Below, in pieces: positions 52,535 to 64,000 of a stretch of 64,000 nucleotides of DNA (within the stretch, counting starts at the first letter, position 1; each line of letters begins with the position of its first letter). Source of the DNA: Prostheceraeus crozeri (lineage: Eukaryota; Platyhelminthes; Polycladida; Euryleptidae); the NCBI GenBank assembly GCA_907163375.1, contig CAJQUW010006788.1, positions 62,001 through 126,000 of the forward strand, given 5' to 3'. The notes under the pieces are model-generated. The model had not been told where the DNA came from and did not search any database. It saw only the letters and a list, made by a program, of their open reading frames with translations. A program made the translations under genes and the position numbers.

Positions 52535-53945
52535 ATGGAATCGGTAGCACTTTCAACTTCCGGCATCGGCTTATCGGTGTTTTTGCGGTTTTATTCGAAT
52601 CATGTCAAATGTGTGGGTAATGTCGGATATTTTTGCGACAGCAATCGTCATGTCGTGGATGGTGCATTGTGTCGTCAAACTGACAATGATATCGGACGTT
52701 ATTGTCCTTGGTGAAACTTTCTCGGACGTTGTCATTGTATGACGTCATCGAATATTTCGTCATCTTTTAGTTTCATTGATGACCGCGTTATTAAATGTTG
52801 CAGCAAGTCGCTGATTGATGACCTATGTTCAAATGAATAATTGATTGTCTCTGATTTGTATATAAACATTGTCTTTACCTTAATACAACACACTCATCTC
52901 GGAATCCAAACTGATTTTCTATAACAATTTTCCTGTGTTACTTGATGTTCATTGAATAATTAACTATGCTTACAGACTTCATCCTCGTGTCTTGCATGTC
53001 CTCTGTCCATTTGTGAATGTCATTAGAGATCATCATGAAAGGAATCGTAGGCTAGTGCAATACCCACAGGTATGAAAGCATTCTTTGGCTGTTTTCATGT
53101 TAAAAAATTGATTTTCCTGTCACTTCTTAAAAAACTTATCAGCAAAAACGACAATGTTTTTAATTCACATTACAGGTGAGTTTTCTTTTAATTTAAGTTG
53201 TAGTCCAAGGTTTCTCTAAAAATAAAATAAAAAAGCTCAAATAAACGAGCTTATACATGTAGTAGAAAATCAACTCAGCAAAGCTCAACTTTAAATGTAT
53301 TATATAGGCATATTTCACATTGGCGTAAACCCATATTCAAATTTTCACTCATAGTTTCATTTGTAATACTGTCTATTTCAAGATTAGATTTGCTTAGATA
53401 CACAAGGCAATTGAGATTTTTATCGACGAAAAAGGTTTACCATTTGTACTATATGAAACTTTATTACCGAAATGTATTGTTGCAAATAATGTTTTATAGG
53501 AACAGATTTGACAGAATGACTGTGGAAAATATTATGGACCTGTCAGCAATTGGTTATCCAGAATATCCATTAACCGATTCATATTTAAATATCCCGTTGG
53601 TGACTCAATTTATTCTTCAGTAGATAGAAGAAGTTCATTTAAGTATATTAAATACACAGCAAGCATGTCTAAATTTGTTGATTTTCGAATACAGGATCAA
53701 AATTTATTCTAATTTATACGCCTCATTTCCATTTAGCCAAAATGCTTTTAAACCAGAGCTTCCCAATTCGTTTTCACCTCCGAATCCCCTCAGACTGAAA
53801 AGAGCAATCCCTAACCCATTGGTTTTGAATGAAAACAACGATTTAAACATGATGAAAAATAGACATACTCCGCTGATCTTTGCGGAATATAGATTTTTTG
53901 AAAAAACTGTCGCAAATATTTCACGCTGCAGCAACATAATTGAAA
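52535..53945. other. no recognisable gene
   Basis: Non-coding. 52540-52800 is enriched in GTCAT, TCGG and GACG words that look like a decayed tandem array. The frame at 53390-53623 has no recognisable family. Confidence 0.3.
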
Positions 53946-54269
53946 CCCTGTGGTAAAGGCGACGTCGGCTCGAGGTCGCACGATCGGCCAAATCGACTTT
54001 CTGCCGACGTTGGTTGACAGTTGGCCAGTGAGTCGGTAGCCGCTGATATGCCGACGGTTGGCGAATGGTCGAATTGCGATCCAAAGCAGACGTCGGCTCA
54101 CAGTTGGCCAGTATGTCTGTGACCACCAATTTGCCGACCATCGACCTAACGTTGGCTCATAATTGGCCAGTGATTCGGTGACCACCAGTTTGCCGACCAT
54201 CAATCTGAAGTCAAGCATGCGGTTCGAGGAACAATAACTAGTTAGTGTAATGAAAAGCCGTGGCCAAAT

Positions 54270-57200
54270 AGAGTTAAATCCATGCAACTTGAGTGAAATA
54301 TTACACTCTCTTTTAGGCATTTAAAGTTGAGGCATTTTTATCATCATTTTGCCTGAAGTTTCTGATGAAACTAACTATCTTTCGTCCTTGTCTCCAAATG
54401 TTTAATAGTTAGTTTTATCAGAAACGTATGAAAAAATGTTGTCAAAATATAATTCAAAAACCATTAGCGCATCCGTGCATATTTGTGAAACACGGTGAGC
54501 AGTATCTGTTCTTTGATGATATTTTACCAAAGTTGCATAAATTTGCCTTCATTTTACCAAAGCTTTTTATTACACTTACTACATATTGTTGTTCTAACTA
54601 CATGCTTGACTTGGATTGATCGTCGACACACTGGTGGTCACCGACTCAATTGGCTTGGCCTTCGTGAAACCCCATGGCACAGACTACAAATAAGAGTAAC
54701 CAAGTTAGGAAATATACACTCACCTTGTTATGATTGTCATGTGTTCTGGAGTCGAACTCCAAATGGACTCCAAATGGTTGTTTTGAGATTTCATCGCGAT
54801 GGGTTTTGTTTGCTGAAGATATGATTTCAACAAGCACATTTTCGGTGTATGCGAATTTCATTCATAAATTATTCTACAATTACAAGAAAATCCGTTAAAG
54901 TTGACACATGATGAATAAAAGGCTCAAAGCTCACCAGAATTAGAGAATGACATTCATTTTTCGTTACTAAGACTGGATTCATGAAATTGATGTTGATTTT
55001 TCCAAAAGCAATTATTGGCAACTGTACCAAATAGACACATTTGTCAGAAATAATACAGAAACATATAATTGTTTGGAAAGAAATCTCGCAGATTTTGGAG
55101 GATCTGAAACTAGGTGTAATGAATAGCCAAAGAATATCTTACAAGTCTATTCAGTTTGCAAACATAAGGCTTGAAGGGTTAATTTAAACATATTAAATCA
55201 TATTAAACATTTAATCATATATTACATTATCATATTAGTCAATAGTAAAAGTAAATAATTCCAACTTTGCTTGTGGAGGCAGTACGTAGGCTAGATAGAT
55301 AAATGAATTCACTATTGCTTTATTTTGTTAAATTTCAACAATACTTTCATTTTAATATATCTATTAATTAAAATGATGAAATCTGCAAATGTAATACCCA
55401 CTTGACAACCGCTTGTGTGATGACATATTTTGATGTACATGTAATTCATGGTGACTCAGTAAACATGCACCAGCTGTACCTAGACCTAAGTAAAATAGCA
55501 ATAATAATTTCAGATCAAAAAGCACTTTTTGAGATGAAAGAGTATCAGTGAGTTAACATGTAAATAAACTTCCTAGTTATCATAAAACATCAAAATAATT
55601 TTTCTAAATTGCGTAACAGAATCTAGGTCTGTAATAAAAAGTAAGTCTTAATTGATTACACTGATAATACACTGCACAATTTAAAAGGCATGTCAATCAG
55701 TTTCAAAAATGAAGTAATTGAGAAGAATGAAGCCTATACTTAATTAGTAGCATAAATTTTAAAGTCGCAATTACGAAATTACATGAGCAGATATAGATAA
55801 TCAGGAGCAGATGCGGAAGGTCTATACATGATCATGATCCATGAATCCAAATAACATTCAAATTTGCTGATTTGAGTCTTCAAAAAAACATTTTGGTACT
55901 TGATACCTCCCCCACGTTTAGAAATGTGTGTAAAATCAACAAAAGTGAATGAATCGTCACAAATCTAGCAGTAAACTTAGTTGAGCATATTTTCTACATG
56001 CATGCCAAAATTCATGCAAATTGCGCAAGTACTTTTTGATTGAAAGAATATAACTTGAAAGGTAGCGATGTCACAGCTTGATCTGACTTCTTCTGACCCC
56101 ATCATCTGAGCCAATAGAACTAGATTTGAGATATTCGTGAAGTAACAATTATGACCAGAGCCACATCCCGAAGGCTTAAATATTTAACTTTAAAAAGTGT
56201 GGTCGGATAGTGGTCGTGGGAAGATTTAAAATAGCAGTGGATGAGACGAAAACAGAGAGAGAACAATGCACACAGTACACGAATGTAAAATGCATCGAAC
56301 AGACGAAGTCAGATCAACCTGCATGTTGATATTGGAACATTTGACTTTATCGTCTCTAGTTTAAAAGTAGGCTACTTGTTCGATTTGCATAAATCTTTTT
56401 CTGTGGGTGGAAAATATACCCAACTACGTTGGCATTACGAAGTTTTTTGACAATTGGTTCATTTTAAAAGTTTTAGAGAAATTTGAAAAGTGGGGTGATG
56501 ATAACTCATAAGTTGCCGCATGCAGACTACATGTTGTCTTGCAAGTAAAAATTGAGCTCGCATTTTGAAACTTACCCTTTCTATGTAGTTTGATGCACAA
56601 TAACATGAGATGCATGGTTTAAATCCTGCTGCATAAATAAATTGAGAGGGAATTTGATTGCTTCCTTGCGTGGAAAATCTCTCATATACGTGATAACTGA
56701 CTGCACACGAGAGTTCATAATTTTCGAGTTATTATGATAATTCAGTATCGTTGAAAGAGTTATTCAATCACTTTGATACGTCAATAATGCTGCAGTTCGG
56801 TGAGGTAGTCTCGTAAGTAACATTCCATGTACTGTGATGGATGAAGTAAGTAAATGACAAAAGCACAGGTGCGATCACGAAACTGACGATAGATGAAGAA
56901 AGAAGGCGCATATATGTATTTAAATATCCTTTGCTACGGCGACGCTTCGTGGTAATAATTGTCAATGAAAACACCGAGCTCGTTGTGCGCTTTGCTGTGA
57001 TAGACCATGCAAGAGACTGAACGAGCAGTCAAGCTACTGCGCAGCTTTCCACTTGACGGCGAGGACAATGAAACAAGCAGGGAACACCAGACGGCAGACC
57101 ACGCACACTATGAGTCACAGGCATAGACGGTTTGTTGCAAGGACGCGGCGGGGAATTATCGACCGCTACTGTTCTGACAAATGAATGAATCTTCACAACT

Positions 57201-57427
57201 GTATTGACGCTGAATTTTTCTACAGTGATAGAAAGATAGCGCAGTCAGATCAGATCTGACAGACTAAGTGAGCTGATATTAACGCATCTGTTTGATTCAG
57301 CGGCTTTCTGATTCATTATCTAAAGTTCAGAAATATTTAGTGAAGTAATTTAGCGAATACAACTGTATCAATCAAAAATCAGCAACATAGGCTTACTGAA
57401 GTAGAACCGCGTAGGTCCATATATATA
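54270..57427. other. interior of the unassigned transposon, non-coding
   Basis: No gene recognised. 54356-54425 contains a foldback with GTTTCTGATGAAACTAACTA and ATAGTTAGTTTTATCAGAAA. The rest is AT-rich with no supported feature. Confidence 0.35.
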
Positions 57428-59080
57428 CAGATTGTTTCATAAAAAATGGATCACCCTTAAACATCGACTTAACTTCAATTTTGTCTAACTCCGCCAAACT
57501 TGAACGAATTTCTCTGAAATTTGGAAGATATGTCAGTTGTGCTTACTAATATCATTGTTGGAAATTTCAAGCATGACTATTGAGTTGTTTTCCTGTTATA
57601 GATAAAAAAGTAGTAAATAATTTGATCTTCATTTAGCAATGTCACACACAAAATCATACCTCACTCTTATAAAATTACATTTGTTTCCTTTGTTATGTAA
57701 TATGTTATTCTACAAGCCAAAAGCTATCAAGCAAAACAAAAATAAAGAAAATCGGTCAATCAGAGCCAGTATAGCACCATTATTCATCAACAATAATGTA
57801 ACTGCTACATGTGATTAACTGGACTTCATGTTCCATAGCTTCCTGACTTCGTTGCGGTGGTGTTGGCAGCACTCCTGATTGCTTTCAGCTAGAAATCTAT
57901 CTCTTACCGGTTGAAAACAATACAAAGTACAAATGAACAATAACGAGATCGCATTCACAAAAGGCAAAGTGTCAGCCTTGCTAGAACTAGGGTTTTCTTT
58001 GCGAGCTACAAGCAAGCGACTAAATGTCCCTTACACAAATGTGCACCGATGGCATAATGATGATTTTCGACTCTGTCGTAAAGAGGGCTCTGGCCGTCCA
58101 CGCAAAACATCCAAACGTAGAGACCGCCTAATTTTGAGATTTGTTAAAGTTGATCCAAGTCTCTCGTTAACTGAGATGGCTGCACTAGACTCGTCTATTT
58201 CTAAGTCCACTATTCGTAGAAGACTTATTGAGTCAAATTTCAAGAGCTGTAAGAGGCCCTCTCAGATCGAATTATCAGATCAGCATACAAAAAGACGTCT
58301 CAGATGGGCAATGAGTCATTGTCACTGGCAAAATCAATGGGATCGGGTTGTCTGGTCTGATGAGGCATCAGTCCGTCTGAAGGATAGTGATGGTCGATTG
58401 AGATTATGGATAAAATCTGATCAGGAAATTCCGAGACATTTACATCGTCCCCGGGTACAAGGTGGTGCGACTCTACTGATTTGGGCTGGCATTTGGACCA
58501 ATGGCCGCTCTGAACTTCACATACAGCAAGGAACCATGAATTCTGAACGCTATGTGAATGTTTTACGAATGAACATTGGCCAAATGACAGATCAACTTGG
58601 TGATCCATCCACTTGGTTATTTATGGATGATAATGCTACGTGTCACAGGAGTAGTAGAGTCAACTTATGCAAGTCTCAATTAGGGCTTAGGACATTATCT
58701 TGGCCAGCTCGTTCTCCTGATCTGAATCCCATAGAAAATGTATGGAGTATTCTAAAACGTAACGTCCGTCGTTCACTGCTACCTACAGATGGCGTATCAC
58801 AACTTACGTCACTGTTAAAAAGAGAGTGGAGAAGATCAGTCAAAAATCAACGATATCATCGAATCAATGCCTAGACGAATTGGTAATGTCATTGACAATA
58901 AGGGTAGGGCCACAAAATATTAGCTTCTTAAGAACCGTTGCTGTATCATAGCTTATCAGATTATATAAGGACATTTAAATATTTTCGGGACATGAAATAA
59001 CATGAAAAATGCTTTCTGTATCATACTTATGTTTTATTTAGTCAAATTTCAGGATGATCCACTTTTTATGAAACGGACTG
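57428..59080 (+). mobile_element. Tc1 transposon, complete
   Basis: 1653 bases with inverted termini (left CAGATTGTTTCATAAAAAAT, right ending ACTTTTTATGAAACGGACTG), flanked by TA at 57426-57427 and 59081-59082. It carries one transposase gene on the + strand. Confidence 0.93.
57933..58923 (+). pseudogene. Tc1 transposase (DD34E), C-terminal frameshift
   Basis: The frame from ATG 57933 runs 313 codons to 58874. N-terminal paired-type helix-turn-helix modules (SALLELGFSLRATSKRLNVP and STIRRRLIESNFKS) flank the GRPRKTSKR AT-hook. Catalytic residues: Asp in VVWSDEAS, Asp in LFMDDNATCHRS and Glu in SPDLNPIENVWS, with 34 residues between the last two. Near 58844-58850, in an A run, a single-base shift puts the usual C-terminus (MPRRIGNVI, ending at stop 58921-58923) into another frame. 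The catalytic domain is complete; only the last ~25 residues are altered, so activity is uncertain. Confidence 0.92.
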
Positions 59081-59734
59081 TAGTAGTCTATTGACTGTTT
59101 CAAAGTGAGTCTATTTCTTATTGTAGCCACACTACCGATGATTTAAGAATAATAGAGTTCATCAATAGCATGCTATCAGATCGGAAATACACAATGAGCA
59201 TAATATGGGTTTTACATTCGATAACCAGCTTCAGCCCATATAAAACCGCAGTTGTATTTTTCATTACAATGCATGATTCGCTATGAAATCTAGAACAGGT
59301 ACAACTGCATTCGAGGATTCAGCACTGCAGAAAATTCTGATGCTGAAAGAATTTCCAGATAATGTGCGATATCCCTCTTAAGATTTTGCCATTGGGAAGC
59401 CAACAATACTCTAGTCCGACCATGGTCAATTGAAATACGGACACAATCCAACCATAGATAATTGACCGACCATATGCCGACTATGTGCCAACACAGCATT
59501 TTCGGCCGACCTCGGCCAACTAAAATTCGACTAAAATCCATCCACATAAAATTTTGGCCGAGAGTAAACCGACCATTGCCAACCATGAGCCAACACAATA
59601 TTTTTGGCCGACCAGTAGCCAACCAACAGCCGACCAAAATTTGCTGACCGACGTTGGCCCGACGTCGCCTTTACCACAGGGAAGTCGATTCACTTTGTAA
59701 TCTTTGACTTCTATCTGCAATTATCTGTTTCTTT

Positions 59735-60014
59735 AGCGTCAGTGAAATGCGTCGATTATTTTCCGGCTTCATGGCGCGGCAATATTTCTACGCGCCGAAG
59801 AGATGAAAATCCAGATTCAGATAGCCTAGTGGTGGCACATAGAACAAGAATTTTCAATGCTTATTTTGAGAGAGTTAGGTACCCAGTTTGGACGCTGCAC
59901 CAAAACTTTTCAAGTGAACAGGACTCGCAAAGAAATCTTGAAGTTCTTGGCACGCTTAAATCTCGATTAGATGCTTTTCGTCACCATCCGAATCATCCAT
60001 TCTCAATAATTTAG
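59735..60014 (+). CDS. possible exon of an unknown gene
   Basis: A polypyrimidine tract ending ATCTGTTTCTTTAG (59734) is a plausible splice acceptor. The frame after it runs about 93 codons to a stop at 60012-60014 and is richer in G+C and in varied codons than its surroundings. It encodes RRDENPDSDSLVVAHRTRIF and, further on, NLEVLGTLKSRLDAFRHHP. No family is recognised. It could be a terminal exon or a chance frame. Confidence 0.25.
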
Positions 60015-60383
60015 ACGCAGAGGGGTAGGCAACCGAAGTGTCTGATTCGTATGAATCTCCAGTGAAAACATCCGTCAGAGGAACCTTTTAGCCCCTCGAG
60101 ATGCTGAGTGATTTCAGCCTAGATCATTTTTTCGACAAGAGTAGCAAAAAAGCAGCCAAGCGACTGCTCCTGGCGCGACATGACTTCCCACCTACCAAAA
60201 TTATTCAGTAAATTCCATTAAGTGATTACTCGCCCGCATCTCCAGCTGCACCCAATATTTGGTAGTCTTCCATCCCTTGAGATCAGATTCAGCGGAATAT
60301 TGCATTCCGAGCATATCTGTAGGTTTTCAGCAGACCTTTGCTTTGCTTAAAGCTGATTGCCGACTCCTGGGAGTTCACAGACG

Positions 60384-60470
60384 CTCATACACCACACAGA
60401 CGCTTGGCAGAGCACTCATACACCGCACACAGACGCCTGACAGAGTGCTCATACACCACAAACAGATGCA
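60384..60470 (+). repeat. tandem repeat of about 33-36 bases
   Basis: About two and a half units of GCTCATACACC-CACACAGACGC-TG-CAGAG. Confidence 0.8.
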
Positions 60471-61142
60471 GCGGCGGCGGGCGAGTAATCATCCAGTGGC
60501 ACTTAATGAATAATTTTGGCGGGGAGAAGTCATGTTGCGCCCTGATCCTCCCTTCAAGTACCCCATAAAAAGCAGTCTGGTGCAATTAAATATAGTGAGT
60601 GTGGAGATTAAGGATGGTATTTGTTTGAATGATTGATCTCATAACTGTAAATCAGCACCCCTAAAGCAGGACACCATTCGTGACTAACAAGCGAATCCCT
60701 GAAGCAAAGAGTTTCAGGAGGCTAGTGCACAAGTGCGTTGATGGGTTGTTGCTTTCTTTAGTAGGTCAGCATTATAAATCAACGTGGCCTCCTAAAATTC
60801 TAGTGCTTGGGGCATTAGGATGCGCGTTTCCTCGATTTGAGGAGGTCACTGCATTATTACACTGCATTCGAATAAAGAACTAAACAGTCTCAAATCTTTT
60901 GCCCTTGTCTTGATGAAGTGTACATTTTATTCAGTATTGCAATCAGACTTCACTCCCCAACATCGAAGTTGACATCTTTTCTTTCTTTGCTTGCCCATTT
61001 GATTGATATTCAATATGTAGCATTGATAAGAGTTGATCACATCACATCGTCCTTTAAGGCGCGTTTACACCAGCATTTTATCTTGTTCAATTTTAGTCAT
61101 CGTCCAATTAAACGCCTTTGTGTCTGAAGATGCAATTCGAAG

Positions 61143-61973
61143 CATAGAGTAGGTATATTAGGTAGAGTGGTAACTCTGCATTTATTAAATCCCCAATGTG
61201 CATACACTTTCGATTTTATTAAATGAACTCAAGGGCGAGAAACAGGTGGTGTTGTCACCAAATGTGAAATATGCAAAGTTCTGCGATTCTTAAAAAATTG
61301 CCACGCAAAAAATTGTTTGTAATGCAGAAGGAATGATGGTATTTCACAGATTCTCATGACAGCCTTGGAGATTTAATATTTGCTAAATTAGCAATTCGAT
61401 GGGCTCCTATTACTTTCATGCTGAACCTCAAGAGTATCTTCTTAAGCGTGATCATATCACAGTCAACCTGCCACTGGCACAGCAAAATCACATAATCAAA
61501 GACAATGATTTCATTTAACTTTGAAAGATGTACATGGCTCCAAATCACTATTCAGATTCCAGAAATGAAGAATGAATTTAGTGATCGAATCATAAAATTA
61601 TGCAGGTAAAAATTGAAATAAAAACTTAAAATTTCAGCCAAGAAAACACGAATAATATCGTGATCTTTTCATGACCATTATAATACATTGCATGAAATTC
61701 CTTTGTTAATCTGCTTTATTTCCGCTTAGTTGGAATGCTGTTTAGCAAATATCCATTCCTTTTGATATCCAACTTGTTTCATACTACTTATGTGGGAGAG
61801 TCATCTCGGTAGTATATAAATTGCAAATTTTGACTTTTTTAAAACTGCTCAAATAATTTTTTGGACCACGGGAATGTAATCTCCGCAAAAAACTGAATCT
61901 CTTGATATAAAATTTTTACTGCATGCAGACACTTTTTTGATTCGACACTCTACCTATATATCCCTACTCTATG
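61143..61973 (-). mobile_element. ~840 bp hAT-like element, copy C, complete
   Basis: 831 bases flanked by ATTCGAAG at 61135-61142 and 61974-61981. The termini are CATAGAGTAGG and CCTACTCTATG, with about 30 bases of inverted repeat. It is in the opposite orientation to copies A and B. It has a 64 codon frame on the - strand (61548-61354) homologous to those in A and B. Confidence 0.93.
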
Positions 61974-61981
61974 ATTCGAAG

Positions 61982-62824
61982 AACACAAATATGAAAGGAA
62001 GGAATATGAATGAATCTCCTGAAAAGAAATGTTAAAGAATGTTAGCTAAGAAAAAATAATCATCAAAATTTGAATAACACAATTATTTTACAAGTTAAGT
62101 ATCGAACTGAACCAAAAGAACTTACTTGATGCCAAAACCCTAAGTGTAACATGCAACTTCTCCTTTGCTGGTGTACGTTTCCTCATTGGATTGTCCATCC
62201 TCCGGATCATTGGACCGATTTCATTCAGTAGATCTTCTGAATCTGCCATAGACATTCTCAAAAATGCACTCAGTTCGATAGGATCTTCTATTAATTGTGA
62301 GCTCCGTTATCAAATTTCTAAATGCTCCCAATTGTTCCCTCCTGGCTATCCACGGTCTCACCGAGCAAGATCTTTCTCTTCTCTTCTTATTCTACCGTTG
62401 CTGTTCTTCAAATTTCTTTAGTACGACTTATGCCGCGGCAACCTTTCGCTTGTTCATCTTGCAATAATGTAAACGGCTTTGCAAATCATTGATATAAACT
62501 TCCCTGAAAATAACTCACCGGAATGTAGGTCAAAAACAGTGACGCAAATATTATTTCACAGACTTCCATTCAAGATAACTTGCATGCTGTGAAAACGATC
62601 ATGACATTTATTGTATGGAAAATTGTACAAGAAAAATAAATGGTAAGTGCAAACGCGCCCTTGGATGTAAATATTTCGAATATATTTTTGAAGACTGCGT
62701 ATCTTCACCTATATTTTGATGCATTTGGGTATTCTGTCCCTCAATTGCAACAACAATGAATATAGACACAACAAACATTGGTATTCGAAGCTGTGGGCAA
62801 TTCAAATTTGCACATTTTCGAAAG
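61982..62824. other. no recognisable gene
   Basis: Non-coding sequence left of the palindrome at 62825. Confidence 0.3.
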
Positions 62825-63855
62825 TAACCCGTAATAATGAAAACATCATAGATTGCTCGGCGCTTCGTCCGTTCTCTATTGGAGTGTACACGGAACTGAA
62901 TGAAATCACAGCGTGGACAGTTGCAAAGACCATCATGACAAATACTCAGGCTGGCTGGCATTACACACAAGATACAGAGGACAATAGTAGCTACGTCACA
63001 ACATCACAGATCAAATAGTGAAGTTTAAGTCAAACACGGAAAGTAACGGAATCAAAAGATGCGCAAATCAAAGTCAAAGTTAATTAATGAAATCAGATTC
63101 AATATCATGACAAAAAATGATAGTAATACTGTTAATACAATGAAATACTACTGCTAACTAAAGTAGAATACCAAAATCAAATAAAATACAACAACTGAGT
63201 AAAATTACAATACTGAAATATGCAAGGAAAAAATTGAAATCAAAAATAAAATCAAAAAATCAAAAAAGAGTACAAGCAGAGGAAGCAAAACAAAAAAATG
63301 TTGAAATAAATAAAAATAAAAAACTATCTGTGATATTTTCTCTTTTTTCTTAATTACTTCCCTTTTTTATTTATTTCAACATTTTTTTGTTTTGCTTCCC
63401 CTGCTTGTACTCTTTTTTGATTTTTTGATTTTATTTTTGATTTCAATTTTTTCCTTGCATATTTCAGTATTGTAATTTTACTCAGTTGTTGTATTTTATT
63501 TGATTTTGGTATTCTACTTTAGTTAGCAGTAGTATTTCATTGTATTAACAGTATTACTATCATTTTTTGTCATGATATTGAATCTGATTTCATTAATTAA
63601 CTTTGACTTTGATTTGCGCATCTTTTGATTCCGTTACTTTCCGTGTTTGACTTAAACTTCACTATTTGATCTGTGATGTTGTGACGTAGCTACTATTGTC
63701 CTCTGTATCTTGTGTGTAATGCCAGCCAGCCTGAGTATTTGTCATGATGGTCTTTGCAACTGTCCACGCTGTGATTTCATTCAGTTCCGTGTACACTCCA
63801 ATAGAGAACGGACGAAGCGCCGAGCAATCTATGATGTTTTCATTATTACGGGTTA
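62825..63855. repeat. near-perfect palindrome with ~490 base arms
   Basis: Left arm about 62825-63315 and right arm about 63365-63855 are reverse complements with only scattered mismatches (one seen: GCAGAGGAAGC against its partner). The spacer of about 50 bases is centred near 63340. The same 49 residue reading frame (starting MCVMPASLSICHDGLC) appears at 62970 on the - strand and 63710 on the + strand for this reason; it is not evidence of a gene. Confidence 0.92.
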
Positions 63856-64000
63856 TCTACAAATGGGCACCAACAAAGCGAATATTTTCGAAAGTGTTGA
63901 TTTCAAAAGTTAATGACAATTGCATTTAAGCTGTACATGCTTTGGTAGATCTAAGATCAACTTAAAGTTTAATGTAAAATTTTATTACTATAAAATATTG
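63856..64000. other. no recognisable gene
   Basis: Sequence right of the palindrome, AT-rich; it continues off the window. Confidence 0.3.

Larger units (their letters stand above)
53946..59686. mobile_element. DNA transposon of unassigned type, with a Tc1 element inside
   Basis: The left end reads CCCTGTGGTAAAGGCGACGT and the right end (59666-59686) is its reverse complement. Behind each end are about 280-310 bases rich in GTTGGCCAGTG and CCGAC words, arranged as inverted subterminal repeats (53946-54230 and 59370-59686). 54553-54645 is a further inverted copy of 54170-54265. No clear target duplication is visible; the flanks are GAAA and AAGT. No transposase of its own was found: apart from the Tc1 insertion the interior is non-coding. 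Confidence 0.75.
59687..61134. other. mostly non-coding; possible exon and a small tandem repeat
   Basis: Apart from the candidate exon at 59742-60014 and the tandem repeat at 60384-60470, no feature is supported here. Confidence 0.3.

Noticed and set aside
53704..54320. Two long overlapping - strand frames (145 and 169 codons)
   Set aside because: They run through the subterminal repeat array of the transposon starting at 53946; repeated Trp-Pro-Thr-Val text reflects the DNA repeat, not a protein.
62608..63018. Overlapping 100-120 codon frames on both strands
   Set aside because: They are mirror images caused by the palindrome and have no recognisable family.
63710..63913. Frame identical to one at 62970, suggesting a duplicated gene
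   Set aside because: The identity is explained by the palindrome arms, not by gene duplication.

Overview
The window is nuclear DNA of an animal, most likely a marine invertebrate. It is AT-rich. It carries the spliced 3' exons of a conserved animal gene resembling FOXRED2 and a single-exon seven-helix receptor. The rest is dominated by animal-type mobile elements: a Polinton/adintovirus-like element, Penelope-like elements, CR1-like and RTE-like LINEs, mariner, Tc1 and hAT transposons, and tRNA-derived SINEs. I cannot name the species.

Layout. 1-6250 is the right part of a Polinton (Maverick)/adintovirus-like element. On the + strand it holds a fibre-like coiled-coil gene, a small Gly/Ala-rich virion-like gene, a capsid gene, a pX-like hydrophobic gene, a phospholipase A2 gene and a retroviral-type integrase. 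On the - strand it holds an adenovirus-type cysteine protease and the start of a gene that leaves the window. The capsid gene is intact; most neighbours carry one or two frameshifts or a stop. 6250-19138 is repeat-rich non-coding DNA: a satellite-like block, one copy of an ~840 bp hAT-like element, SINE pieces and two hammerhead-like repeats. 19139-35879 holds four coding exons of the FOXRED2-like gene. Their introns contain a hAT element with an 8 bp target duplication, an RTE-like reverse transcriptase relic, a LINE 3' end, a mariner relic, a Penelope-like relic and SINEs.

36951-47170 is a transposon graveyard. An RTE-like LINE relic is split by a 1.14 kb inverted-repeat element. It is followed by Penelope-like fragments, one of which is interrupted by a mariner element (41214-46903) that is itself interrupted by a nearly full-length CR1-like LINE. 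47293-48639 holds two more copies of the ~840 bp family. 50382-51368 is the receptor gene. 53946-59686 is bounded by inverted termini of an unassigned DNA transposon and contains a complete Tc1 element. 61143-61973 is another ~840 bp copy. 62825-63855 is a near-perfect palindrome.

The most unusual observations are: (i) short GC-rich palindromes with three-base loops just after most stop codons of the Polinton-like element, plus a shared motif about 25 bases before two of its start codons; (ii) the three-level nested insertion at 41140-47170; (iii) hammerhead-ribozyme-like cores in several repeats; (iv) a short reading frame kept open in three diverged copies of the ~840 bp element. All family assignments come from reading the sequence; no database search was possible.
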